From Xanthostigma xanthostigma (lineage: Eukaryota; Arthropoda; Insecta; Raphidioptera; Raphidiidae): a stretch of 64,000 nt of DNA. The translations under genes were made by a program, and so were the position numbers. The stretch covers positions 19,796,001 to 19,860,000 of the forward strand of contig OY754469.1 in the NCBI GenBank assembly GCA_963575645.1. Reading direction: 5' to 3'. The notes beneath the pieces were generated by a model. That model was not told the DNA's origin, did no database searches, and was given only the letters and a program-made list of their open reading frames with translations. This document shows, piece after piece, positions 24,837 through 35,772 of the stretch (position 1 is the stretch's first letter; every line of letters begins with the position of its first letter).

Positions 24837-24956
24837 CCGCCAGTCCCTTGCGCCCGACGACGCTACAGAAACGTGCCGTGTGCGCCAGCAGTTTGAACCA
24901 ATACGTAAAAATGCGAGAATTGAGCATATAATTAACTTTTCTTTTTTGATATCTCG

Positions 24957-25210
24957 TTAAATATTGATCCCAGCGAAAAAGTGTACAGGACCTTTTTTGT
25001 AGAGAATTTTATGTAGATTGCTTGAGTAAAAAAATTTTTTTGTTATGAGCCACCGTTTACGAGATATGTAAGAAAAACTTTAAAAGGGGACCTTAACGCC
25101 ACCCCCCACCCCTTAGCTCCACCCCCATCCATCAGTACTTTGAGTATGTTGCTTCAGACACCATCCCCTACAACTATGCCAAAAATCGCTTTTACACGAA
25201 TTATTTCCCC
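24957..25210 (-). repeat. right 254-bp terminal inverted repeat
   Basis: Reverse complement of 22562-22815 with about one substitution. It ends ...attatttcccc, then TA. Confidence 0.9.
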
Positions 25211-25967
25211 TATTTGGCAGTATTTGGTCTTCGTTGATTGAACTAATTAAAGCTGCATTTCAAAGCCGCCTTCAATGAGAAAAATAGTTGGCAAAACCAA
25301 AAGTGCACATTTCGCTGTTTTCCAAGGTTGAATATACGTAAGTAGGTACAGACCAACCGACAACTGAAGTTCGAGATTTTCAATTACAATTTTAGGATTA
25401 ATTATGAACTCGAATCAATCAAAAATTGGTCCGTTTAACAAAACAGAATCTCTCCTTTTTAGCTACAATTTAAATGGATTTCGTGCTTAATTAACCTAGA
25501 TATAACTTCTATTATGAACGAAATTCAGCTCTGACGCGCAAAGCGATAATAGAGCACATATCACTAGCAGCGTATGTGCAATGGACTCGGGGTTCCACAT
25601 TTATGCTCAGTTCCTGATATGACTTTCAGCTTTAAAAGTTGAAAACAATTAACATTCATAAATCTACAATAATATAGATAAAAATCGTATTATCGAAGGA
25701 AGATTAAAGATTCGTCTTAAAATACATTTAAACTTTGAATTTATGTGGACACAAAATAAAGTTAAAAATATTTGCTGAAGGCAGAAATCAAAAATATCCG
25801 AAATAATATTTACATATCAACATTATCGTGAATATGCAAATTCTCTTTTCCATATTTTTTTGATCTGAAGACACTATTTTACCACAAATTATTCGACTAA
25901 AAAAAGCAAAAATATTTTTTTTCATTGTTGGGAATTATAATAATCATAAAACCGTACTTGTTGTACC
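25211..25967. other. no recognisable feature
   Basis: AT-rich. 25275-25297 (aaaatagttggcaaaaccaa) repeats a word found at about 7759-7779. Confidence 0.4.
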
Positions 25968-26495
25968 TAGGGTTTCTGGTTTCTCGGCCTTTTATACAGG
26001 TATCTCGAGGCACGAGAATTCTCGACCAGGATTTCTCGAGTTTCTCGAGAAATTTTGAAATTTTTAATAAAACACGATGTTGTTTTCAAATGTTTGCTTT
26101 ATTATAAATTAGACTGATAGCTGAGATCAATTAAATCAAATGGTAAATTTTTAGTTACCATAAATTGCACTTGTTAATTAATAAATCATCAACAAACAAT
26201 AAATTAAACAAAATATACATATATTCGGCTGGTCTATATAAAAAGTAAAGAGTAGGTTAGTACTTAACTTTTTTATAATTATTGGGTCCTTACCAGTACC
26301 CAAATATATAACAGTCTTTAATTAAATAAAAAATAATTAAATCGACATCTAGACCAATCTAGACTCGTCACGTGTTAAATTCGTGTTTTTTTTAGTTACC
26401 TAGCGCACGGAATTGATTTCTCGAGTTCTCGAGGCGTTGAGTTTTTTCCCATCTCGACTAAAGACAAACTCGAGAATTCTCGAGCAGAAACCCTA
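25968..26495. mobile_element. hAT MITE, 528 bp
   Basis: The ends are TAGGGTTTCTGGTTTCTCG and, inverted, TAGGGTTTCTGCTCGAG. The flanks are gttgtacc (25960-25967) and gttgtgtc (26496-26503), 6 of 8 identical. Subterminal tctcgag/ctcgaga words are dense at both ends. No coding sequence. Confidence 0.7.
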
Positions 26496-26767
26496 GTTGT
26501 GTCTCTACAGTTTAGCTTATGGAAAAAATACTAAAAATTTGGAATAAGCGATTTTGTTTCTTGGTCATAGATTCGCATGTATACATGTGTGCACTGTGCA
26601 GTACAGTAAAGTTCTAAGAAAATTAAATTAAGATGTCTGCGTCTGGATTATTGGTTTAATAACAAACCGAGATTATACGAATGTATTCCGTTAGGTTATG
26701 TAGACAAGACCTGGGCCGTCTCAAAGCTAATAAGGGCCCGTATATTATACATTAAGGTTTTAGATCA

Positions 26768-27453
26768 CACTAAAACGACGGATTTAATGTTTTTGCCGCC
26801 CTAGGCACTTAAAAAATGCCGCCTTCTTTCACTCTATTCCGAAAATTCATTTTTCATGTCTCAAAACTATTTCTTTCTAAAAATGGTGCATATAATCATT
26901 AATTTAAACAAATTATACATATAATTATAATTTCTAAATTTTCATATTTTGTGTGGAAAAACATGATTTTTTGTAACACGACTTGTTACAGGCTGATATT
27001 TTTCGCCTCACTTTTCAAATTGCAAAATCATTCATTATATCGTCGGTCAAGAGACACGAAAACGTCTGCTTCTATATAGATAACAATGCAAGAGCGTTCA
27101 AGCTATTCTCGCTCATCGTGGACCTGAGGTAATTCTTAATTCGCTTCAAAACAGAAAATGACCGTTCAGCACTGCAATTCGAAATGGGAGCGCAAACCAG
27201 CATTCTATACGCAATGTCAACGTTGGTATACAAGGTTTCAAAATTATTCTCCCTCCTAAAAAAACAGTTTTCTGGGAACAGTCATGATTGTAGCACAAAG
27301 GATGCAAAAAAGGCGGCGAATAAAACAAAAAAAAATCAATGAACGGTCTATTTGTTTTTTTTTTTATCTTAGCGCGAAATTTGAAAAACATGGTTTCGAG
27401 TTGATCAAAAATTTGCCGCCCTAGGCCCGGGCTTATGCGTAAATCCGCCACTG
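26768..27453 (-). mobile_element. hAT element, internally deleted, about 690 bp
   Basis: On the minus strand it begins CAGTGGCGGATTTACGCATA and gggcctagggcggcaaa. The other end carries gcctagggcggcaaa again, near atccgtcgttttagtg. Between them is the transposase C-terminal domain (27072-27255). No convincing 8-bp target duplication, so it is old or its edges are slightly misplaced. Confidence 0.7.
27072..27255 (-). pseudogene. hAT transposase C-terminal dimerisation domain fragment
   Basis: An open frame of about 60 codons ending at TAG (27074-27072) contains ISNCSAERSFSVLKRIK and NYLRSTMSENSLNALALLSI. This is the hATC dimerisation region found at the end of hAT transposases. The N-terminal zinc finger and catalytic RNase H-like parts are deleted. 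The overlapping 101-aa reading at 27146-27451 is in another frame and is not the gene. Confidence 0.8.
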
Positions 27454-28194
27454 CGCTGAGACATAATATGGCTGAGGCACACGTTTTATTTCTTATAACC
27501 TAGATATACAATTAAATTAGAAAAAAAAATGCCCGCTTCAATCAGACCCTCAAGACTTCCCGACATCTAAATATAGTCCTGGATCTTCTAACTGGCAGCT
27601 TAATAGAAAATTATTACAACCTCTAAAGTTCAAATAAACCGCAGTAAAGAAATAATTTGTGGTAAGATAATAACTTCAACAGTAGATGATGATAAAAATC
27701 CAGTCACATAAAAAATTTACTTGGCAAATTCAGAAGTGATAATGATAATATTATGTTACATACAAAACAGTCTGTTGACTTTTTGCGTCTTTTTAATATG
27801 TTTAATAGCAATTACGTATATTTCTTGGGTAATCTGCTTTGGAGAATTTTTTAGTGTTGCGTACTTTACCTATAATTAGAATAATTGAATTATTGTTGTT
27901 CCAATGTTCTAAAGTCCACATTTGAATTTATTTACTTTAACTTATAACTAAACTAATTAAGATAAATGTTCATCTAAATAAACACATTGTTTTTAATGCA
28001 ACAATTTACATAACTGCCTAAAATGGGCTGTTAACCCTAGGAACAATTTTCAACTAATACATACTAAAAATGAAATATTTAAATAATGAATAACTTTATC
28101 TTAGATAAACTAAGAGTTAACTTTAACGAGAAATATCAACAATGTATTAAATGTAAAATATACAACTAATTGTATTTAATTATCAATTACTAAT
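27454..28194. other. no recognisable feature
   Basis: AT-rich DNA without repeats or coding similarity that I can see. Confidence 0.4.
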
Positions 28195-29268
28195 AGTCCA
28201 GGAGGCAGTGAATTTTTTTTGTACTTATTTTCCCAGTCGGTGAATATGAAATAGTTTGTTCGGATGGTGACACAAAACGACAATTTGTGAGTCTGGCTAA
28301 AATTTTCGGATGGGTTCACTAGTGTAACGATTTAAAACTTTTAGATTACATTGTGCGTAGTTTAGGGATAATAATTAGAATTGGGTATTTACTATACTTG
28401 TCTATTTGTTTTGTCACGGCGCGTGTCAATTTTGGTTTTGGCATGTTGAACAACGCCGTGAAATAAAGAAATTAAATATGTTTTTGTCTGAAAAAAGGCA
28501 GTAGGTTTTAAAAGGTTGAAATAGAATGTATTAAAATAAGCTGTGAAAAAGTGTTGAAATATTTCCTTTAAACCACATCAGGGAGAATCTGGAGTACTTG
28601 GTGATCTACCGATCCAAATTTCTTTTTGCATGTGTCGTTTAATTGATTATTTTTTACTTTGTCAATCCCAATCACATTAAGATATCAGAAATTTTCTGTG
28701 TGTACATTCTAAGATATCTTGTTCACAACAATTTTATAATAAAACATTCAAAATAAATATTTTAAATTGTTTATTAATTTTATTTAAAATTTATTTTAAA
28801 TTATATTACGAGACGATTACGTGAGCTTATCCGACAAAGTCCGAAGCTAATCGTATCACTAGATAAAAAAAAGACAAGTCCACTTATTTTCCCAGTCATA
28901 AATATTTGACATTAATTAAAATGAATCATTTTATTAATGGAAATAACAGTCTGGCACTTCCCAAGTGGAGGAAAGTTAGTCTGGTTGAAAATTTGCGGAT
29001 GCAAAAATTTGACCGATTTTTGAAATCCGTCACCCTTATTTTCCCATGCTTGAAATTTAACGTATCATTTGATCATAAACTATAATCAAAAGTAAGTCTG
29101 GCTGATTTACGAAATTGGCAAATGAGTCTGGCGGCATCTTGAAAATCGGGTTTGAAAATTTGTCACATGGCAAATAATACCATAATTTCATAGAAAATAC
29201 ACGTCTAGCTGTCATTTACAATCACTAAAGCCCTGCCAGTACCGAAAATCTTCACTGCCTTCTGGACT
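28195..29268. mobile_element. TIR element, about 1.07 kb, non-coding
   Basis: The left end is GTCCAGGAGGCAGTGAA, then gtacttattttcccagt. The right end is its inverse, ttcactgccttctggac, after gtaccgaaaatc. TA flanks both ends. The interior repeats agtctggc and ttattttccca words on both strands. A longer copy of the right half, disrupted by the gypsy element, is at 40961-48354. Superfamily not identified; no transposase. Confidence 0.65.
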
Positions 29269-29804
29269 ATAAGGCATTACTTGTTCTTTTTACAGTTTAA
29301 ACAATGTAATTATTACATAACCATTTTTCCACACGGCAATTCATAAAGATTTCGTGTCCAAATTAACAAGTAACCAAGCATTTCTGTACAATAATCTTCT
29401 AATTAACTAAAAGACTACAAAATTAAAATTACCCAAAGTGTGCTCATGAAACGTTTATTTTTCAAGTGGGTTTACATTTTAGTTAACATGAAGAACGGAA
29501 GAAACTATATTGCCAGCACAAAGCAGAAATAGGTCAACATGACTCTTGAAAAAATACGTCATTCATTAAGTCACCCACTCGAAATTATCGACAGAAGACA
29601 CATGGTATGTACAATGAGTCCCACTTCATTGCATATTTGACTTCGACATTCAGGAGTAAATGAAATATGCATTTTATGAACAATTTTTTCGAAACTTCAC
29701 TGGTATAAGTATAATTACATTTTCTAAGGACAGCAAGTATTTGACACAACTAACTAAATGAAGTGCTAGATTAATCCAATATAGGTTTAAGTTCAAATAA
29801 TTTT

Positions 29805-30102
29805 TGTTTCCAAATTATATTATTTTTGACTTATCTTCATTAACCAACAACTTATTTTTTTAGACCAATTTGAGAAGTAAATTAAAAAAGTTGTTATTTT
29901 TGCTTCTAGATACAGCAGAAACTATAAACAGAGGTAGTAGGTAGAATAAGTAGAGGCCCGAGAACAGATCCCTGCGGAACGCCAATATTTATTAGTTTCC
30001 CTTGTGATTATTCAGTTGCGATCTTGACTATTAATTTTCTATTTATCAATTAATTAATTTTAGAGCATTTCTCCGTACACCAATATTATATAATTTCTCC
30101 AT
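29805..30102 (-). pseudogene. jockey/CR1-type LINE reverse transcriptase fragment
   Basis: The minus strand from about 30102 reads MEKLYNIGVRRNALKLIN, then several stops. It continues INIGVPQGSVLGPLL at 29989-29947, the classic RT motif GVPQGSVLGP. Further on it reads KNKLLVNEDKSKII near 29865-29820, the W-x-x-x-N-K-L-x-x-N-x-x-K-S/T region of LINE RTs. The intervening YADD catalytic block is missing. Frames change and stops interrupt it. It is a short, old, 5'- and internally truncated LINE copy. Confidence 0.75.
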
Positions 30103-31915
30103 GTAGAACATTAAGCTAAGCTGATGACTTGGTACACCTCTTATCTCGTAGCCTAAAGGTCGGTCGGTGCAATTATAATTTCTCTTTTACACTTATACCA
30201 GTTTTACTCTGTAGTGTTTAGTGTAAAATATACAGTCCCTTTTTCTTTTTTTTATTCTACTATTTCTAGTGTTCCCTTTTTTTATTCCTATTAAATAGCA
30301 AAGTTATGAAGAAATGAATTAAAATTGATAAAATTTTAATTTTCTAAAATTCTGATTTAATTACTGAATTTGTCTAATTTTTGTTGATGGTGTTACAGAT
30401 TTGTTTAATTAAAACGTGTCAACTTACTTTCAGTCTCAAAATAGCGTACAAACGAAACTAAAGTTGAACACACTGTACAAGCAAACGATACCACCCATTA
30501 TGCAACAGCACACGTGAGCTATACTCGAGTAATAAACACTTGACAATAAAAAAAAAACACTGTGTTGTGTCAAAAGATTAATGTGATTTAAAATCTTATT
30601 TCAATAATAACCGTCAATTGCTAAGGTCAAGATGATGGGCGTTTAAATTAATAAATCATTTATAGATTAATATACAGGGTGTCAAGGCGTTGTAAATGTA
30701 AATTTCTAAAAAAAAAAACAATAATGCACTATCTGAGAAAAAAAAATAACTAAATTCTTCCCTTTACTCGCAACCTAAATTTTTTTAATGTTTTGGATGT
30801 CCGACTAGATTTCAGTAAAAGATTTAGCATCTGTTTGGGTTTGGACAATTAACTTATTCCATTCTTATAGCACTTATAGTTCAGATCCTTTATTAGCTAA
30901 AAGGATGTGAATGTGACAAACAAAATAGAAAGAACAGTAGAGTTCCAACCTTTAGGTACGGAACTCCAGAAATCGGCGAGATTAATAATATCGCCTTCAA
31001 GTGAAACGTACTTGAGAGTAGATAATTGATAATAAACATGAGCTTGATTAATGTGTCACTGTTATACTTATCAATGATGGAATGACGTATTCAATTTAAC
31101 TTAAAATGTAAACCATACAAATGAGTTCAGTAACAATAAAAACAACTGACTTCCGTGGTTCGTCAATAATATATGTTACTTGCATTTGTTAAAAGCAATA
31201 AACATAACAATACTTAATGACTAATGAGATCATACTGCTCGCTGAATATTTATAAATTATAACTAAAAAAGTTTGAAATGTGGTCACCAAGGGGGTAATT
31301 TTTCAAGGAAATTAACTATTCAACTACAGTATAAATACATAAAACGTCGACACCAAGTGTTTAGTGAAAATGCTTTTAAGTTTTAAAATAAATTGTTCAA
31401 AAAAAATTACGTTACTTTATCATGGCGTCACAAAATCAGTAAATTAACTAACCAGGAAGTAACGTAATGTTAAACAAAGTTCCTTTATTTCTGCAAACTT
31501 AACGCTATAATTATGATTTTATTAACGTTTTACTATTACAAAAACATGTGTTTTCAGTTTAGTAAAATTACAACCAGCGAATATCTGGACATGATGTAAG
31601 TAATTTTGAAACTAAACATAAATCTCTTAACACTAAAAGAAAATTAAATCTCGAACTAAAGTACCAACTATAGAAACTAATTAAAAATATACGATTATGT
31701 AAATTTAGGCAAAATAAGTTTTAATTGGTAACTAAAGAAATGTATGTGAGAAAGATGAAATACTGCAGTTAACACTTCCCATCAATACCGAATGAGTCAA
31801 ATATTTAAGTCTTCAATAATATTCTTATATACTATAAAATATACATTTGAAAAAACAGATCAGATGGCTAAGAATAATCAACACGTGTCGAAAAACAAAG
31901 TTTATAATAAAAAAA
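30103..31915. other. no recognisable gene
   Basis: AT-rich; atacagggtgtcaagg at 30672 could be a mariner-type end. No coding similarity. Confidence 0.35.
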
Positions 31916-32165
31916 AACCGTCAAGACTCAAGTGTGAGCTGAAGGATTCCACCCCAATCCGTTTTTCTTGAGAACTATGAGACAGAATTTTCGTTTAAGT
32001 TTTCCTGTATCAACTATGAGTCATCTAACTCGATATATATACATACCTATGTACTAAATTTCAATTTTTTTCGTCCCGTAAATTCGGAGAAAATAAGCTG
32101 TGACGGACAGACAGACAAACACAAGAATAATTTTATAAAGATTCTGTACGAAACCCTACAAAAAT
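31916..32165 (+). repeat. dispersed repeat, lepidopteran-type
   Basis: Contains gtgacggacagacagacaaa and ctgtacgaaaccctacaaaa. These are the words of a repeat very common in Lepidoptera; a related copy is at 38868-38948. Confidence 0.55.
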
Positions 32166-32309
32166 TATTTCATTAACTATATTATTTAATTTAAAAATAA
32201 AAAATTAAAGCCGGGGTTATCAAAACCTAACAATCATTTATATTTTTATAAACATTTTTTTCTCTTTCTTGATATGTAATCACTAGAGCAAAAATCTTGT
32301 CAAGTGTAT

Positions 32310-33015
32310 TTTGATCTAAATTAGTATACATTATTTCTCTTTATGGAGTTGGAATGGTAAAAACTACTGAGCCGATTTAAGTAAAAATCATATAGGAGTA
32401 CTTCGACATTAAAACCGGTTACACTTCGAAAGTCAAGGCAGAATAAATATTAAAAAAACACGTCGAATTTATAACCTTTTTTAAATCGGTTAAATAGGAT
32501 ATAAAATTAAAAATTTGTTTGCTACACAGTTGATTAATTATATTATTTGACTATTTTAGCTACCATCATTCATATTTTCGATTTATACTTTCGAAAAACT
32601 GAATACACAATCGGCACGGGACGATTTTCAAATCCAAGCTAGAGAGAAATATTCGAGAAAATAAATGAACCATGGCAACGCCATAATACCAACGGTGCAA
32701 CGCCACGTGTTAATGATCTGAACTGTTGTTCTCAAGCCCTATTTAATAACGTATTAACAGCTATCAAAGATTATATTATACAACGCACAACGCCCTTGTT
32801 TTCACACAATCAATCATGAGACTTGCCTACACTTTTTTTATCCAATGCCTTTTTTCTCTCCTGCCATAATTTAACTCTTGTGGCTTTAACTACAACATCC
32901 CTGTCAAAACTTTGGTCTCGCATAGATTAAAGATTACACACAACGAAAAAATTTATAAACGAACACCCTTATTTCGCAAAAAATCGACATATTATATCCT
33001 GTCTTCTTCCGCTAT
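32310..33015 (+). repeat. dispersed repeat at 32310-32470, then plain DNA
   Basis: 32370-32450 (gagccgatttaagtaaaaat, acttcgacatt, aagtcaaggc.gaat) matches 40685-40795. The rest to 33015 shows nothing. Confidence 0.45.
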
Positions 33016-33019
33016 ATTT

Positions 33020-33300
33020 TAAACTAGCCGCTACCCGCGGCTACGCCCGCGATTGAGATGGAAATCGACTTTTGACATGCATATCAGGGGTTGAGGTATT
33101 GCACATATTTTGACAAACAATTTTCTTATTTTTCGTAAAAAATTTTTATTTTTTTTTAATAAAAAGTATCCTATGTTACTTCTAATACCTTCAAGAGTGT
33201 ATGTGCAAAGTTTCATGATGATCGGTTAAGTAGTTTTTGCGTGAAAGCGTAACAAACAAACTTACATTCGCATTTATAATATTATAAATAAATAAATATA
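33020..33300 (+). repeat. non-LTR/SINE-like retroposon tail
   Basis: It starts actagccgctacccgcggct and ends with agtttcatgatgatcggtta, agtagtttttgcgtgaaagc and an AT-rich tail, ttataatattataaataaat. This is the common architecture of insect RTE/SINE 3' ends. Not coding. Confidence 0.6.
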
Positions 33301-33647
33301 AATATGATATGATTTTTGCTTTTACTAAAGCCGTTCTCACATCACATCGACTATGAAACTGGGTATTTAAGTACCTGCTAATCATACCGAGACAATTGTA
33401 TTATAACGGTGGCTAACCGTGGCTCGCGATTCTTTAAGATCTTAATTGTCGCTCAACTAGTAAAAAAAATATTTGGCCCACAGAAGATGATTTCGCTAGC
33501 GGCTAGATTATGTTAGGCCTTCTATTTTTCGGCCAGGTTCAAGCTTCGCAGCCTATGTAATATGATTCTACTCTAGTATAAGAACTTCTGCAGGAGGTTT
33601 TTATTTTATCATTAACGTTTTCAATAAAATTCAATTATATAAGATAA

Positions 33648-33920
33648 CTAGTGGTCCGTCCCGGTTTCACCCAGGTGCAATGATATAATTCTGCAAAATG
33701 TATTTCGTTTGCGGCCCGGCGTCAGAACTAATAGCTTTGAGCAAATTCTGTCAAATGTCGTTACATGTTACTAAAACAGTTTTTTTTTTTGAGAAACACC
33801 GTAATTTTGTACAAAATATTTAATAAAAACTATCCTATAGCCGCATAGCGCAAGTAGTACCAAGCAAGACACACTTACAACATTTCATTAAAATCGGTTC
33901 AGTGGTTAAATAGGTATACT
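33648..33920 (+). repeat. retroposon tail, copy 1 (family of 39393-39740)
   Basis: Shared words with 39393-39740: actag.ggtccgtcccggttt, ttcgtttgcggcccggcgtc, aatagctttgagcaaattct, gtacaaaatatt, aactatcctatag and tttcattaaaatcggt. Confidence 0.7.
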
Positions 33921-34531
33921 ATTTACTTGAAAACATTCTCATTTATTTGTTTCGGAAAATCTTCCTACAACCAATTGCAAGATTTTTCGGTACGTTATTT
34001 TCCACTCTCCTTCTAGCCATTATTTATAATTTTACAATTTTCTTATAATGAATACAAAACAATCTTTCCGCCATGTCTTTTATACAATTCTAATCAAAAT
34101 TTTCTTGATGCACATCAATTAATCCCACCCACGACGAGATGTTAATTTTAGAATCAATTTCAATATAAAAAAAAACTGACAAAACATAAAAATAAGAAGA
34201 AGAGTAGCCACCACTTCAGTCTGGTCATTTGTTAGGAAAAAAACTAGGAGAAAAAGATAAGAGTGCAACGGTATTTACAATATGTAGTGGGTGTGGTATT
34301 GGACGCTGAGCGAGTAGTCTTGAAGGTTACATTCTAGACACAGCTGCAACTGCAGCACAAAACCATAATGTAACTAAATGCTATGATAACTGAATATGAC
34401 CATGACATAAAGAATATGAGAGACACTTGTAACAAATATAATGGCCAAGTAATCAATGTCAATTACTCGTAGGTATAAGTCAAATAAATTTTGCAATAAA
34501 TACAATTTCAACGTACTTTGTTTATCTATTA
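33921..34531. other. no recognisable feature
   Basis: AT-rich, up to the target duplication atctatta (34524-34531) of the next hAT. Confidence 0.4.
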
Positions 34532-34651
34532 CAGTGATTCCCAAATGGGTCGACGACAACTCTCAAGGGGTCCATGTCAGGGGGAAAAAAATTGGGGGTC
34601 CATGAAATGAAAATGGGGGTGAACGATAGTGAATCTCCTAACAAAAAAAGA

Positions 34652-34759
34652 AACAAACTGGCCATCGTTAACCGAGGAGATTTAAGATTAAATGTAACTA
34701 AATTGATGCCAAATGTTGAAAATTTATTATTAAAGCATCAGGTTCATCCCTCAAACTAA
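34652..34759 (+). pseudogene. hAT (ZBED-type) transposase C-terminal tail
   Basis: The frame NKLAIVNRGDLRLNVTKL followed by PNVENLLLKHQVHPSN and a stop matches the extreme C-terminus of ZBED5/FAM200-like hAT transposases, which typically end D-L-R-L-...-Q-x-H-P-S. Everything upstream of the tail is deleted. The proximity to the left end, rather than the middle, shows a large internal deletion. Confidence 0.6.
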
Positions 34760-34870
34760 AAGCATTTATTTTTTGCTTAGTTATTTTATGTAACAGAAAT
34801 TAAATTTTAATTTGGTTCGTTTTAATTTGAATCTAATTAATAAATGTATAAAACTAAACATTTCACACTA

Positions 34871-35023
34871 ACAAAAATATTAGGAGCACTGTGGTTTGAA
34901 TCTAATAAAAAATAGAGAATAGTTACCAGTTTTAGTGTATTGCTGAAGATGAGAGCATAGCTCTCGAAATGTACATCCACTAATAAACTTGTTGTGGTAA
35001 GAAGTAACTATTCTCTATTTTTT
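34871..35023 (+). mobile_element. short Penelope/retrozyme-like insertion with 11-bp target duplication
   Basis: atttcacacta lies at 34860-34870 and 35024-35034, bracketing 153 bp. The insert reads gagcactgtggtttgaatct, an aataaaaaatagagaatagt block, the hammerhead-like fold (34932-34983), cttgttgtggtaagaagtaa and an inverted attctctattttttattt. It is related to 19048-19262. No coding capacity, so if it moved by reverse transcription it used another element's enzyme. Confidence 0.65.
34932..34983 (+). ncRNA. candidate type I hammerhead ribozyme
   Basis: In order: stem I 5' TTAGTG (34932-34937), linker TATTG, core CTGAAGA (34943-34949), stem II GAGAG-CATAG-CTCTC (34951-34965), then GAAA (34966-34969). 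The palindrome ATGTACAT (34969-34976) serves as stem III. C at 34977 is the expected cleavage base, and stem I 3' is CACTAA (34978-34983). All conserved core residues of CUGANGA...GAAA...UH are present. Stem III has no loop, so it would work as a dimer, as reported for Penelope-type and retrozyme hammerheads. The stem I change relative to 19135-19186 (TG:CA to CG:CG) is compensatory. Confidence 0.6.
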
Positions 35024-35226
35024 ATTTCACACTACATTTCACTATCGTTATAAATTTAAATCGTTCAAAGTGAGTAGCACTAATATTATACCGGTTGTCA
35101 AAAATACATTTGAAATTAATGAATTTGCAAAAAATCAATATCAGATAAGCAGGGGGTCTACCCGAAACCGAAAAACATGGCAAGTGGTCTACGAGACAAA
35201 AAAGTTTGGGAACCTCTGATCTATTA

Positions 35227-35697
35227 TAACTAGGTACCAAAATTTATTATAGTAGATTGTACCTATATCTAATTGCATAATGGGGTTTATTATTTACGAG
35301 AGTGACATTATGTGAAAACGAGTTACACGAATCAAAATATCGTCCGAGATATATACTATATTTTTTTCATGTACCCTCTATAAAATAGTTAGTTTTCACT
35401 TTATTTCAGACATTTTTGACAGTTCAATTATGTAACAAAGTTCATTTTATTAGGCGGTTTATGAAAATTACTGTTCCGACCATGGAACTAATAAATTCTA
35501 TCGTTCCCACCTATACTGTTGTTTCGCATATACTTCCGATTATAGGCTTAAATAGTATCTGAAAATTTATGTTGAATTCTTTACGTTCTAGTGTTAAATG
35601 GATCATTTTACGACCGCTACACTCGCATGAAAATCAATTATTTTATAGTAGTGCAATCAAATAAGCTAAAAAAAGGGAACAACCTCGGAATACAACT
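35227..35697. other. no recognisable feature
   Basis: AT-rich sequence between the hAT and the foldback element. Confidence 0.4.
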
Positions 35698-35772
35698 GAA
35701 TAAGCTGAATGTTTGTAGAAACCTTTATTTTGGCATTCTAAAGTCTCATAAGGTCACGTGTGAGCGTCCTTA

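Larger units (their letters stand above)
22562..25210. mobile_element. long-TIR DNA transposon carrying a FEN1/PIN-like gene fragment
   Basis: Two inverted 254-bp arms (22562-22815 and 24957-25210) start GGGGAAATAATTCGTG and differ at about one base (22730 region). TA lies outside each end (22560-22561, 25211-25212), compatible with a TA target. Between the arms is the 3' part of one gene on the minus strand (22887-24143), interrupted upstream by a hAT (24191-24836). Without the hAT and its duplicated 8 bp the element is about 2.0 kb. No known transposase domain is visible. Either this is a non-autonomous element that captured or kept a gene fragment, or the cargo belongs to an undescribed autonomous element. 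Superfamily unassigned. Confidence 0.8.
34532..35218 (+). mobile_element. hAT element (ZBED-like), 687 bp, perfect 8-bp target duplication
   Basis: The ends are CAGTGATTCCCAAA and, inverted, CAGAGGTTCCCAAA. atctatta flanks both sides (34524-34531 and 35219-35226). It keeps only the last codons of its transposase (34652-34759). It later received a 153-bp retroposed insertion (34871-35023). Confidence 0.85.
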
